A model generated the notes under the pieces. The model was given only the letters and a program-made list of their open reading frames with translations. It had not been told where the DNA came from and did not search any database. The position numbers were made by a program, and so were the translations under genes. A stretch of DNA of 64,000 nt from Rugalucina vietnamica (lineage: Eukaryota; Mollusca; Bivalvia; Lucinida; Lucinidae). This document shows positions 1 through 11,611 of this stretch, piece after piece. Numbering within the stretch: the stretch's first letter is position 1; each line of letters begins with the position of its first letter. The stretch is taken from the NCBI GenBank assembly GCA_964017185.1, contig OZ024870.1, forward strand, positions 29,969,621-30,033,620, written 5' to 3'.

Positions 1-373
1 TTTCACTTTATAAGTTTTAACTTATTTTGCCATATACCTGGTAGGCCTATTTTGAATTTTTAAGACTGTATATAGTGTTTTATGTTAATGATACGTGCAG
101 TTTTATTTATTTGTTGGCTATTTATTTGATTTGATCCTTTACTTAGACAGTTGACAGCTGAGGTCATGCATGGTCGGTCATTTGTCCTAAACACAATTCC
201 AGACAAAAATACCAGAGGCAGATGACCTTTACTTTTGCCATTGATGAAAACTTATCTTTTAATCAGAAGAAGAATAGCCATAGAAATATTTTGCTGACCA
301 ATTCATCATGAAAGATTATGCCAGTCGTTTGGGTTAACTCATTTAATCCTGGCGTCCCTTTTGTGGGACATAG

Positions 374-440
374 GCAAACAGAATAGCCCCAGATGTGACG
401 CTGCAGAACGCGGCGTCCCATCTGGGGCTATTCTGTTTGC
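374..440. repeat. Strong hairpin with 21-bp perfect arms
   Basis: Positions 374-394 are the exact reverse complement of 420-440. The 25-base interior can pair further (ACGCTGC with GCGGCGT, one G-U). The upstream flank repeats the GGCGTCCC motif found in the loop. It may be the core of an old palindromic MITE; nothing shows it is expressed. Confidence 0.75.
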
Positions 441-928
441 TTAGAGAATTTTCATCGAAAAATTGAATAAAATCTAAAAATCACACCTATGCCCCTAAGA
501 ACTGAAGTGGACTCACCCAAATGATAATGATGGGAAAATCCATTTGTCAAATATGGGGTAATGATAAGTCTGGTTTGATACAACATAGGATATTCTACCA
601 ACCAAGCTTCTGCACATGTCCATGTTTTTTGTGTTTTTTTTTTCTCTAAAAAGCAGTATAAAAGTGCTTGTATTTTAGCAGTGCTTTCTAAATGGATTGC
701 TTGTTTACATTCATTGTTCTTAGTTGATAGACACATCATTACTCTGAATTTAATAAAACATTTCAATACACACAGTGAAATAAGTTCATGACGAAAAGTA
801 TCAGAACAAAAAACAGAGCTTGTATATTTCCTCACATTCTATTTCACAAATCATATTCAATCTGACAGTAGTTTTTATTGAATTAGAGAATTTTTATATT
901 GCCATTTTTGCTGTTGTTTTAAATAAAT

Positions 929-962
<34 letters not shown>

Positions 963-1102
963 TCAACAGTCATGACAGCCATTTTTTACAATCAATTTTT
1001 TGTTCACATGTAGATGCTTTTCAAAGCTTGAAATTCTTGGAATGCCACATTATTAACGATACATCATACTTAAATTGATAAAAAAACAACAGATTACAGG
1101 TA

Positions 1103-1164
1103 CAGGCACTGCTGTTATGATAATTATGAAATTTTTAAATTTCATATCATATCAGCAGTGCCTG
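1103..1164. repeat. Hairpin with 12-bp perfect outer arms
   Basis: CAGGCACTGCTG at 1103-1114 pairs with CAGCAGTGCCTG at 1153-1164, and the AT-rich inside continues the stem with a few mismatches. The size resembles a pre-miRNA, but a MITE remnant is at least as likely. Confidence 0.65.
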
Positions 1165-1448
1165 TTTAAGGTCAGCAGAAGTTACACATTTCTGTACGTA
1201 GGCAAAAGGCTGGTTTTCTCCTATACCTTAATGCCTGTAGACAGCAAGTTTCAAAATCATTAAATGTAAAATTATTTCATTTTTTTTTGTTTCCGGCATT
1301 ATTTGTCACTCAGGTGTTCAGTTATGGTATTCGTGTTTATCATTTTCCAAATCAATTGGTATAGGCAAATAGTATAGAAGAGCTTTTTGATTGGTGAATT
1401 GATGCTTTTTACTCTAATAAGATCCATTACAAATGGTCTTAAAATTTG

Positions 1449-1933
1449 TGCCACATCATGAGAAAACCAACAATGTGGTTTTTGAACATGTCCGACACAA
1501 ACCAAGCTGTTCAAGCACAGATGGCTAGAGGCTGGAAATTTTGGATTAAGAAAGTAGAGAAGTACTATAAACAAAGGCGCTGATCATCTTCATAGCTTCG
1601 CAAAGCTGATCTGGGGCGGCCCCCGTGGCCGAGTGGTTAAGAGCGCTGATATTTCATTACTGCACTTAACCATTCGATCATCTCACCGCTGTGTCTTGTG
1701 TGGGTTCGAGCCCCGCTCTGGCCACATGTGAGACAAGCCAAGTTCTGCTTGAGGGTGTGTCAGGTGGTTTTTCTCGGGGTTCTCCCGTTTTCGCCCCACC
1801 TACTGATTGGCCCGTCTCATATGAGCTGAAAAAATCTTGAAAGGGACGTTAAACTGAATCCAAAAAAAAAAAAAGCTGATCTGCGCCTTTGTTTTTGGAT
1901 ATGCAAAATGTTGGTTTTCTCATGACGCGGCCC
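1449..1933. mobile_element. Palindromic MITE family A, split by a SINE
   Basis: One end reads CCACATCATGAGAAAACC, the other is its imperfect inverted copy ending at CGCGGCCCA, and the middle carries the family A core (AAAGGCGCTGATC...GATCTGCGCCTTTG). About 258 bp of SINE at 1614-1871 interrupts the core. Family A, present at least a dozen times in this window, is about 235-245 bp, has termini near TGAGCCGCxTCATGxGAAAACC, and has a second palindrome at its centre. Confidence 0.8.
1614..1871 (+). mobile_element. tRNA-derived SINE with 12-bp target duplication
   Basis: The head is tRNA-like, with an A box at 1626-1636 (TGGCCGAGTGG) and a B box at 1703-1712 (GGTTCGAGCC). A GC-rich central block follows (TCTCGGGGTTCTCCCG, about 1772-1787), resembling the Meta-type domain of mollusc RUDI-like SINEs. 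The element ends in GGGACGTTAAACTGAATCC and an A run. The 12-bp duplication AAAGCTGATCTG lies at 1602-1613 and 1872-1883. The target is the core of the family A MITE. The domain assignment is from memory of the family. Confidence 0.88.
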
Positions 1934-2139
1934 ATTTATGAATACATCAGTCATTGTTGCGTGTGTTCAAACAGCAATTGTTTGAAAATCATTGATTGTT
2001 ATGAGCCTGTTGTCATATGATGAATTTAATTACTTGCTATGCATTAATTACCATAATACGCATTAAAACTGACTTTGGTTTTAAAAAAAATAACAGTTTT
2101 CTACATACGTAGGTCATTCAAAAAGTAATGCAATATGTT

Positions 2140-2890
2140 AGTGGAGCGGCTTAGTGGGTGATTTTGAGGAAATACTTCAGTTGATGATACAAGTATGAAA
2201 TTTTCACCATATGTTCTTTACATGACACACATTAAATTCTGATCCCTGGCCACTTGAAATTCAGCCATTTTTTAAGATGGCCGCCCAAAAACAAGATGGC
2301 CGACAGTTGTGAAAGGTGTACATGTAGTAAATTGCTCATATCTTAGGTTCTAATCATCATAGAACAACAATATTGATACCAAAATGAAGCTAAATGATTG
2401 CTCTTTCAAATTAAGTTCCAATATGCAAATTACCTAATTTGCATATTTATGAATATTAATGAGATCTCACTTTTTTGGCTAAAAATTGAGGAAAAAAACA
2501 TATCTAATTTTCTGAACGATGTAAAGTGTTAAATGAAATGGATAACTGTGGCTTTGATATTGCTAGACCATTAATTATAATAAATTGACAAAAGCTAGTT
2601 AACATGTTCATGAATATTCATTTTAGAATATTTCAAGACTTTGTATGTCCTTACCTATCACTTTGTTTTAGAAAGTTCATACAGTAAATTGCTCATATCT
2701 TTGGTCCTGTTCATAATAGAACAACAATATTAATACCAAAATAGAAATTAAATGATTGTTATTTCAAATAGAGTTCAAATATGCAAATTACCTCATTTGC
2801 ATATATATGAATATAAATGAAGTTTTTGTTTTGCTAAAAACTTGAAAAAAAAATCACATCTTATTCACTGAACGATGTAAAATGTTCATG
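2140..2890. repeat. Left inverted arm
   Basis: It contains two direct copies (starting about 2322 and 2684) of an AT-rich unit of about 360 bp with TTGCTCATATCTT and ATGCAAATTACCT motifs. The whole arm reappears reversed and complemented near 5150-6030, including the AAGATGGCCG stretch and the phrase ATTAAATTCTGATCCCTGGC. Confidence 0.75.
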
Positions 2891-3513
2891 GTGTAGATAG
2901 TCTATAAATATTACCTTCATTGTAAAATAAATGTCATTAATATAAGATCTATGCCAGTATGCTTTTCTTCAAAAAGTGGGAGCTTAGTCTTGAAAAATGT
3001 AATCAATATATTGCAAACAACATCATTCCTTTTTGTTACTATGACCTGTGCATAATTCTGCGCAAGAATAAATTTATCTACAAGAAACCCAAATATTTCC
3101 GTTTTGATTTCAGCACATCTGATGAAGTTGTTCCATGATTTTGGATGTCTGCAGTTACCAATTACCTTTCGGTATACACCAGTTACTATTTTCTGCCTGG
3201 TCTCATCGTTGAGACTATCTTGGCGATAAATATAAAAAAAACACCCTGGAATGATTTCTGGCATATGACTCACTATGAGGTACGATCGCCTCCTTGGCCT
3301 AACCTTCAAAAGTTTCTAATGCTCCGAGTTAGACTACTGTTACCATATGTATTTGGAGAAAGCCTTTAGCTAAGAACTTGCAAGTATGCTGTCGCCCATT
3401 CTGGTATGCTTGAAATGAGCCGTACTGGCAATTATGAATTATGATTTTTTATTTAACTGATTGTCGAGATGTGTTTATCAAGTACAAGAGAAGCACTTGG
3501 GCACTAACAAGCT

Positions 3514-4660
3514 GCTCTACATGGCCGTCGTTGATCTGAAGAAAGCAATTGATCGAGTCCTGAGGGATGTAATCTGGTGGGCAATGCGAAACTAAGAATT
3601 GACGAATGACTAGTGCGTCTGGTCCAGTCTATGTATAAGATCATGAGAAGCAGGGTTAGAGTGGGCAGTGGATACAGTGAGGAGTTTGATGTCAAGGAAG
3701 GTGTTCATCAGGGCTGTGTCCTTAGCCTGCTACTCTTCATCATTGTGCTATAGGCTTTATCCAGGGAGTTCCGCACAGGCTGCCCTTGGGTTCTGCTGTA
3801 TGCAGATGACTTATGATATGACACTTGTCGAGTCCATGGAAGAACTAACTGTTAAGTCGAAGACTTTAAAAGCAGAGATGGAGAGGACAGTTCTTTGATT
3901 GAACATAGGGAAGACAAAGATCATGGTCTCTGGCCTCAATCTGAACCTTCTGAAAAAAAATCTGGAAAGAATCCCTGTGGCGTCTGTCAGACAGGTGTAG
4001 GAAGAAATGCTTCTGTGGTGGATGCTTGTCCTGGATCCACAAGAAATATAGTGGAATCAAAGGCTCCTTGTGCCATGATCCCGATTTCAGCTGTGCTGGC
4101 TGCCTACGACAGGCGCGTCCCAGTGAAGGAGGTTCTAGTTGATGACGAAACAGTTAAGGCTGTACCGGAGTTATCTGGGAGACATGCTTTCTGCTGGCGG
4201 AGGTTGTGAACTGGCAGCAGTCACGCACTGCAAATCGGCTTAGGGCAAGTTCCGCCAACCACTCCCTCTCCACACCAATCGTAATCTGCCAAGTTTGACC
4301 AGAGGTCGAGTGTATCCAACTTATGTACTGCCACATGCAGCAGAAACATGGGCAATGACTGGCTACTCTTTGTCGCCTGCAGCGCAATGACCGTGCAATG
4401 ATGTGCTCTATCTGCAATTTCAAGGCGAATGATGAAGTAAGCTCAGACTCCCTTCTCTCAAAGCTTGGACTTCAGGATATGGTATGGACATGTAGAGCAC
4501 GTTAAAGGCTTTATTTCTCAAGTACGAAAGCTAAATTAGTTGCACAGCATAAATCCGGCAAGCTTAGGAAATCATGGGATAAAGTGTTGTTGGACGATGA
4601 ATAGAAGGTTACAATGGATACTGCCGATCCGTAGAATCGCACAGAGTAGAGAGGTCGTCT
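3514..4660 (+). pseudogene. Decayed non-LTR (LINE) reverse transcriptase fragment
   Basis: Reading across frames gives the hallmarks of a LINE RT: VVDLKKAIDRV (near 3525), VKEGVHQGCVLS (near 3693), LLYADDL (the catalytic YxDD-type box near 3797), then a Cys-rich stretch with CGVCQTGVGRN (near 3980) and a C-terminal tail with LSKLGLQD (near 4457). Stops and frame changes interrupt it repeatedly (for example just after the YADD box). There is no 5' UTR or endonuclease domain, so it is 5'-truncated and dead. I recognise the family as a LINE common in marine invertebrates but cannot assign the clade without a search. Confidence 0.85.
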
Positions 4661-5149
4661 AAGAATAAAAATAAAACTGAGATCCTTTAAGAGCAGCGAG
4701 TATATTTGTGAGAAAGGTGATGGGCCATACCGCGGTTTCGGCTATTCAAGCCTCTTCAGTGACCCTTTAGATTTGGCAACATGGAGCCAAAGCAAATCGT
4801 TGAACTTTTGCAACTTTTAACAGAAGGAGATTTGTCAAACAAGTCCAACCCTCAGATGAGGACAAAGGACTATAAAAAGGATTTGATGATTATATGATCA
4901 GTCGACAGACTTAGTAGATGCAAGCAAATAATTGATGGGAAATATTTTGTGGGAAGCTCACTACAAACATAAATTGTCAATTTTTAGTTAAAATAGATGC
5001 TTAGGTATGCACTATAGGGATCAAACATGCGTTTTTATATGATTAATACATTTTGATATTCAGTTAGCCAGTGAACACGTGCTAGCTTAGAAAGAAAGTA
5101 CAATGACATATATCTTGTATTAATGACATTAATTTTACAATGAAAGTGA

Positions 5150-6030
5150 TATTTATAGACAATTTATAGAATGAACTTTCTTAACTAAACTGATACAGTC
5201 TTGAAGTATTTAAAAATGAATATTCATGTAATATGCTAATTGGCTGTTGTTAATGTATGATTCTTTATGGTGTAGAAATATCAAAGCCACAGTTATCAAT
5301 CTCATTTAACATTTTACAGCATTCAGAGAATGGGATGTGATTTTTTGTTTCAAGTTTTTTTTGGCAAAAAAATAAGACCTTTTAATATTCATAAATATGC
5401 AAATGAAGTAATTTGCATATTTGATCTCCATTGGAAAGAACAAACATTACGCTTTATTTTAGTATCAATACTGTTGTTCTATGATGAACAGAACCTAAGC
5501 TATAAGCAATTAACTGTATGAATTTTTTAAACTTAACTGATATACAAGGGCATACAAAGTCTTAAAATGTTTTGAAATGAATATTCATGAACATGCTAAT
5601 TAGCTTTTGTTAATTTATGATAATTTATGGTCTAGCAATATCAAAGCCATAGTTATCCATTTCATTTAACATTTTACATTGTTCAGAATATAAGATGAGT
5701 TTTTTTTTCTCACTTTTTAGCCAAAATAATAAGATCTCATTAATATTCATAAATATGCAAATGAGGTAATTTGCATATAAGAACTTTATTTGAAAGAGCA
5801 ATCAGTTTGGTATCAACATTATTGTTTTATGATGAAAAGAACCTAAGATATGAGCAATTTACTACATATACTCCTTTCATAACTGTCGGCCATTTTGTTT
5901 TTTGGCGGCCATCTTGAAAATGGCGGAATTTCAAGTGGCCAGGGATCAGAATTTAATGTGTGTCATGTAAAGAAAATATGGTGTAAATTTCATGCTTGTA
6001 TCATCAACTGAAGTATTTTCTCATTAAGCA
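5150..6030. repeat. Right inverted arm
   Basis: Reverse complement of the arm at 2140-2890, again with two direct sub-units. Divergence between arms is moderate, so the palindrome is not recent. It ends in sequence matching 2150-2330 in reverse (GGCCAGGGATCAGAATTTAA near 5937). Confidence 0.75.
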
Positions 6031-7012
6031 ACTCCACTATGTAGCGTATTTTTGTGTATTTTTATCTGTCAGAGGTAATGTTTTTAATTTCTGATAGTTT
6101 GATTCAATCTGCATTCAGTAAAATAAACATCAACTAAATCAGACCATACACTTTATGTTGCTTAGCAACCGTAGAATGGCAGCGAAGGTGTCGTGGCCGC
6201 GAAAACCACTTTTCAAAAATTAAACCAATAAACATAAAGCTTTGGTATTTCTTTGGTGGTGTTTTAAATAGCTATCTATATACATGTTTGTGTAATGTCA
6301 TTTTAGCCAGAACTTTCTAGGCAACTGCAATGTTCATACAGCCCCACGCGTGTCAACTGTTGCTTAGCAATGCCAGAACCTATGCGATTTCGGTTTTATG
6401 CATTTTCCACAGATTTTTGTTGCTAGGCAACGAAATATGTTATCTGAGATTTGCATTTTATAGCAAGTAGTTTACAAAGCGTCAATGGCAGGTACAAATA
6501 GGCGTATAAATATTCAATTAAACAAACTAGATGTCAAATTGTAGCAGAAATTGTATCTCTATCCCCATTTTTCACCCTTTGATCGAGAAATTTTCGTCAT
6601 TTTTTCAACTTTGATTGGGTGTCATTTAAAATATATCAATCAGATTACATTATCTTGAACTTTAAATGCAACCATTTTAAGTTCGGTTTAAGAACATTGA
6701 ATACGTTTATTATGGTTTTTCTGTCACCATGGCAACGGTTTTAAGAGTCGTGGCCAAGTGCCTTTACACAGTGTTCTATTGTTGCTAGGCAACAGGAAGT
6801 AGAGCACGTGACTAGGTATTGAACTGTCTCGCAGGGAGCGAATTGAATTTATGTTGCAAGAAAGCTAAATCAAACTTTCGTAACGTGTTCAAACAAAACA
6901 TTTTGGCCAATATTGCATTACTTATTGAATGACCCTGTATCTTTTTAGAACACCTATGAAATTGCTAAGTTAACTGTTTGGAAAAGGAGCATCATAGAAA
7001 AGAAGATTCCAA

Positions 7013-7080
7013 CTATTCTGCTGGTCTGCCCCTTTTGTTTTCGCATATGCTGATTGTTGTTTTTCTGATGTGGCGGCTCA
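7013..7080. mobile_element. Family A MITE, right-end fragment
   Basis: Half element: core CCTTTTGTTTTCGCAT followed by the terminus GATGTGGCGGCTCA at 7080. The left half is missing. Confidence 0.7.
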
Positions 7081-7112
7081 AATGTCTCATACATAGTTGG
7101 GAAACACATTAA

Positions 7113-7349
7113 TGAGCCTGTGCATGGGAAAAACAACAATTTGCATAGGCGAAAACAAAGCTGCAGATCAGCTGTGCAGTAACTGCACAGCTGATCAGCG
7201 GCTTTGTTTTCGCTATACGGATAGTACAATTCCTCTTCTTCTTAAATCCGAAATTTCAAGCTTCTACCTTGATTCTGTGACTGTACAGACTGGTTTGTGT
7301 CGGACCTGGTTGGGAGCCCAAATTGTTGGTTTTCTCATGCACAGGCTCA
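7113..7349. mobile_element. Family A MITE, near complete
   Basis: Terminus TGAGCCTGTGCATGGGAAAA at 7113; inverted terminus ends GCACAGGCTCA at 7349. The core palindrome is near-perfect (GCTGATCAG either side of a short spacer near 7165-7205). Confidence 0.85.
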
Positions 7350-7619
7350 AAATTTTACTAAGAAATAGAGCATTGGATCCTGGAGGTAGAGGCCAGGGAT
7401 TCGAAAGCTACTTCCACACTATTTTGGTCTTGAGCAAGATTCAATAACTTGTTGAGTACCAGGACGTTTTGACTGTGTTGGAACAGGACTTAAAATATTT
7501 TTTGTTAATAGGAACTTTAAGCAATAACACAAACTAAATACATTTTCTCGGATTAATCATTCTAGATTTTACGCAAACAGAAAGGTGTTTGGAACGAACA
7601 GTGACAAGAGTACATCAAA

Positions 7620-7865
7620 TGAGCCATCTTGTGGGAAAACCAACACTGTGGTTTCCGACCAGGTCCGACACAAACCGACCTGTACAAGCACAGAAAAGAG
7701 CTAGAAGCTTGAAATTTCAGAATTAAGTAGAAGAGGAACTGTACTATCCGAATAGCGAAGACAAAGGCGCTGATCAGCTTCACAGTTACTTACTGTGAAG
7801 CTGATCTGCGCCTTTGTTTTCGCATATGCATATGCAGATTGTTGATTTTCTCATGAGGCGGCTTA
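7620..7865. mobile_element. Family A MITE, near complete
   Basis: Starts TGAGCCATCTTGTGGGAAAA, ends TCATGAGGCGGCTTA. The core has AAAGGCGCTGATCAGC and its inverted partner around 7763-7815. Confidence 0.85.
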
Positions 7866-8307
7866 AATGGGTTTACAGTGCTAGCAGAATTTTTGCATTA
7901 GTCTTCTTGTTCAAAGTAAACCATGTCTTGCCAAATACTTCAAAACATTTTCATTGGTTGCAGAGAAAAGGCTGTTCCATGCTTGACATTTATGTGTTGG
8001 TGGAGTGATATCAGACATCATAAAAAGCAGTGGAAGCATTATCTTAAATACCTTTTATAATATGAATACAACACAATTGTTGGGGTCCAGACCAGTCCAA
8101 ACTGTGTTATAACGAGAGTAAAATGTATAGAAATACATGTATAGCAAGAATAATCTAAAATGAGCAATTGTGGTCCAACAGTGATCAGTGTTATATCCAA
8201 AACCATGTAACGAAGCGTGTTATAAAGAAGTCCAGGTGTACATTGTATCTGATCAAAATTAGTGCTAAACAGACAGCCTGAATAATATGGAGATACTGGA
8301 CAGAAAT

Positions 8308-8537
8308 TGAGCCTCTGCGTGAGAAAACCAACAATTTGGGTTCCGACCAGGTCCGACACAAACCGGGCTGTACAGTCACAGAAGATGGTTAGAAGCTTGA
8401 AATTTCGGATTTATGGAGAAAAGGAATTTTACTGTGTGGCGAAAACAAAGACGCTTATCAGCTATGCAGTTACTGCACAGCTGATCTGCGTCTTTGTTTT
8501 CGCATAGGCAGATTTTGGTTTTCTAATGTGGGGCTCA
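8308..8537. mobile_element. Family A MITE, near complete
   Basis: Starts TGAGCCTCTGCGTGAGAAAA, ends AATGTGGGGCTCA; central palindrome at about 8450-8495. Confidence 0.85.
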
Positions 8538-8702
8538 ATTAGTTGTAGTATTATGCAGGCTATTTTCGACTTACTGGGTTTAGCAGACATCCCATTAGTA
8601 CCCACTGGACAACAAATCTTCTCTGTTACCTGGCTATACATGTATATAAGCAGTCATGAGGAAACCTGCCTTTGAAGTTTCCGATATTTTCGACAGACAT
8701 CA

Positions 8703-8908
8703 GGGCCCGAGGTTATAAAACTTTTTTCATGCTCAACTCAGCTGAGACTAAACTTTATCCTGCTCATAAATGTTAGCAGGATAAATTACATGCTTTGTTT
8801 ATCTAAACTTGTAATTTTCATTTATTTGGACTATTTCAGTATTTATGAGCAGTTGAAATTTCATGCTCAGCTGAGCTGAGCTTAAAATTTTTTTATAACC
8901 TCAGGGTC
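8703..8908. mobile_element. Palindromic MITE family E
   Basis: Left terminus GGGCCCGAGGTTATAAAA, right terminus TTTTATAACCTCAGGGTC, an imperfect inverted pair. The interior repeats TGCTCATAAATGT and its inverse. A second, more decayed copy lies at 44018-44235. Confidence 0.8.
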
Positions 8909-9415
8909 AGGCTGTGATAGTCCTAAAAGACAGTGGAGAGATTATTCCATTTTGGGAAATCCAACCTGCTAAGCTACAAAGCTACTACAGAGATGTCTGG
9001 GCTTTTTTTTCATCATATATGAAAAAGCAGGTTTTCTCATTTTATGGCTCATCTATTTTATTGAAAATTTTTAGAATAAACAAACAAACAAAAAACATTT
9101 ATTTTTGTTAGCTTTCTCAGAAGGTTTGAAACAGAAAATATTAAAAGAAATATATTTATCAAAGTTTCAGATTGTCAGTTTTGTTCTTTCCCACATTGGC
9201 TTTTATTGCACCTGCTTATAGCAGGGTGCAAAATAGGAGTCAAAATTTCTGTACATTAATGCGCGGGACCGCCTGTCAACAATTCTGTCGAAATAACTGT
9301 ATTAAAAGCATGTGTATGTGATGGTAAAAATTGCAAAGTGCATTTAAAAACTTCCTTGGTATTTGCATATTTAAGCTGCTTTGCAAGAAAATCTGTCTTC
9401 GGGGATTTCGTTCAG

Positions 9416-9546
9416 GCCCGGCTTAAACCCGCCTGTACAGTGTCAGAAAAAGGCTAGAAGCTTGAAATTTCTGATTTAGAAGACGAATTGTACTATCTGT
9501 GTAGCAAAAACAAAGACGCTAATCAGCACTGCACAGCTGATCTGGG
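9416..9546. mobile_element. Family A MITE, partial
   Basis: Internal segment only (AAACCCGCCTGTACAGTGTC through the core GCTAATCAG/CAGCTGATCTG); both termini are missing or badly decayed. Confidence 0.6.
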
Positions 9547-9549
9547 TGG

Positions 9550-10840
9550 TTTTCAAAAAAATGAAGTATTTTTCAATATTAAAGCTGGACTGATAAGCTT
9601 TATACATACAAGGTCTCATTTATACCTTAAATGTGTGTTTCCAAGGTGTCAAACTCCATGCAAAATTTCATAAAAAAAAATGGATCTATACCAGATTTAT
9701 TCAACAATATATACCTAAAAAAGTCACAAGTGCAACGTTTTAGCGTGACATTTTGAGTAGTAAGTCATTTTCAAATGGTCAGAAAACAATTATCTGATTA
9801 CCTAATAACACAAAATCTCTAAAAAGATACAAACAATTAGGTACTTGAGAGTTGCCAATGAAACATGCATGTATTTCGCCTTTGTTGCCTCTTCAGCATT
9901 TATAAATAATAACCATACCCCTAAAAATAAACTACAGCAAAAATAGCTTAGCTAAAACTTGTGAAAGTCAGTGTTCAATCATTGTAAGCCCTACATCTAT
10001 TGTATGCTCTTACTGATCAAGTCTGATGTATCTGGATTGATTATCAGAGGTTCTTCATTAAAAACCCTTTTTTATATTTTGAAAAGTAGCTGTTCTAATC
10101 AGTTAACCATATTTGTCACAAGTGCAACGTTTTGTATTTCTTGACTGACCATATAAGCATATCATGTAAGACATGTTATTTTGCTTTATATTTTAGTCTA
10201 GCAGGTCAGAAAGAACCCAACAAAAACAACCCTCTGCCTACAGTATGCATATTGGCTTCTAATAATTAACAAAAGTGATGTCACAAGTGCAACGCATATT
10301 TTCTAGTCTAAAAAATTGAACGCTAATGCCTAACGATACATATTACTTTCACTCTTATAAATTTATATGGCAATCACGGGAAGCATTGTACACTTGTAAG
10401 ATACTGTTCATCATTAAATACATTGATCATTTGAGTGGTTATGGAAACATTTATAGGTGAAGACAGCAATTTTAGGGTCAAGTTTATCAAATAAATGTGT
10501 GAAAAAAATTTTTTTTTTTTTTTTGATAATTTTCTCAAATTAATGGCATAGAGTCTAGTCCCAATATAGGGTCTATCAAATTAAGAACAAATTTGAAACA
10601 CAAAGTGTAAGTTACAAATGTAGCACTACTTATAAGGTATATCACCAGTTTTGAAAATTAACAACAAAAAGCACATAAACATGAAAATCACAAAAATGGC
10701 CGTTGTCAAAGAGATTTGAATGTTGTTTTCTCCTATTTTGATATCCATAGAAAAACCAGGAACAAAAATTAAAAAGAAAAATGCACATCTCAATTTTGAC
10801 CTGAAATGGGTCAATGTCACACTTTTACTTCATTTTTTTG
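9550..10840. other. Non-coding, contains a dispersed 15-base motif
   Basis: No gene recognised. GTCACAAGTGCAACG occurs three times on the plus strand (about 9723, 10115, 10280), spaced unevenly. There is also a T run near 10508-10524. The surroundings of the three motifs do not align by eye. Confidence 0.5.
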
Positions 10841-10845
10841 AAAAT

Positions 10846-10912
10846 CACCCATCTGCGCCTTTGTTTTGCATAGGCAATAATCCAGTTTTCTTACGACGCA
10901 GCTCATTTAATC
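10846..10912. mobile_element. Family A MITE, right-end fragment
   Basis: Carries ATCTGCGCCTTTGTTTTGCAT and the terminus TTACGACGCAGCTCA; the left half is missing. Confidence 0.6.
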
Positions 10913-11118
10913 TGGCATCACTTTATATATTCAAAATATGTAAATGTAATGGGCTAGTGGCCTTTATTTCAAATAAAGATATTGTCTTTGTCATACAGAA
11001 ATTCTGTAAATCAAAATCTTTCCCCTTCCTGTATAAGACAGACCATCGAAGAGAAACAACAAATGGCAACCATATTCTATTTCTCAATAAACTCATATAA
11101 AAAATCAATTCAGCTACA

Positions 11119-11236
11119 TAAGATATTGAACCATATAAATTGGTCCTGCAGTCTTTAATACTAGATGCAATATGATGTAAGATATTGAACCATATAAATT
11201 GGTCCTGCAGTCTTTAATACTAGATGCAATATGATG
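11119..11236. repeat. Tandem duplication, two 59-bp units
   Basis: Two identical 59-bp units abut at 11177/11178. They lie about 180-300 bp beyond the FAM136A stop codon on its strand, so probably in the 3' UTR. Identity implies a recent duplication or an assembly slip. Confidence 0.85.
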
Positions 11237-11413
11237 TAAATGTTGTATATTGTTCAGTCTGCTATAATGGTATGTCCAAGGCCAATCAGCAGGCCACATC
11301 ACTAGCCATCTCCAATAGCCTCCTGTTGACAGTTTAGTTACACAGGATACTGTAACTTCTGCCATTTCTCGTTCCAATTTAAAAATCCTAGCTACTTTGA
11401 TCAATGTTTGAGA

Positions 11414-11611
11414 TCAGTATTGGTTCTTAGTCACAGCATCATGTATTCTCTTATTCAAGTCCGGTAACAATTTTATATGAGAGTCTGCACACTTGACTAC
11501 ACATTGTTCCATTTCTTGTTTCAACTGGGTCATCTGAGCCTCTGGCATGCCCGGCGTTGCCTTGTCTCGTACTCTGTCCTGACAGTCCATGGCACACCGC
11601 TGTAGACGGTT
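11414..11611 (-). CDS. FAM136A: FAM136A exon 3 (last)
   Basis: Acceptor TTATTTCAG precedes 11611. Encodes residues 76-140, with CX3C pairs 3 and 4, ending ...TKNQY and TGA at 11416-11414. Confidence 0.93.
   Translation of the reverse strand, partial: NRLQRCAMDCQDRVRDKATPGMPEAQMTQLKQEMEQCVVKCADSHIKLLPDLNKRIHDAVTKNQY

Larger units (their letters stand above)
1..1448. other. Non-coding, no gene seen
   Basis: No convincing coding region on either strand; the open frames here are short and have no domain-like composition. It holds a roughly 30-base T run (930-960) and two perfect-arm hairpins listed separately. Confidence 0.6.
2110..6939. mobile_element. Large inverted-terminal-repeat element or composite
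   Basis: The left end (GGTCATTCAAAAAGTAATGC at 2112) and the right end (GCATTACTTATTGAATGACC, ending about 6934) are inverted copies with one mismatch, next to TA on the right and possibly the left. Behind the termini lie long inverted arms, and between them a dead LINE reverse transcriptase. No transposase was seen. The right side has about 0.9 kb of extra sequence (6060-6900) with several GTTGCTAGGCAAC-like palindromes. It could be one foldback transposon carrying an insertion or two converging elements. Confidence 0.65.

Noticed and set aside
1103-1164. microRNA precursor
   Set aside because: Size fits, but hairpins of this kind are abundant here as MITE cores; no evidence for processing can be seen from sequence.
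1621-1720. Functional tRNA gene
   Set aside because: A and B boxes are present, but the body cannot fold as a tRNA, the sequence continues into a SINE tail and a 12-bp target duplication flanks the whole unit.
2917-3309. 130-codon minus-strand open frame
   Set aside because: No recognisable domain, overlaps an opposite-strand frame of similar quality and lies between the arm and the LINE relic.
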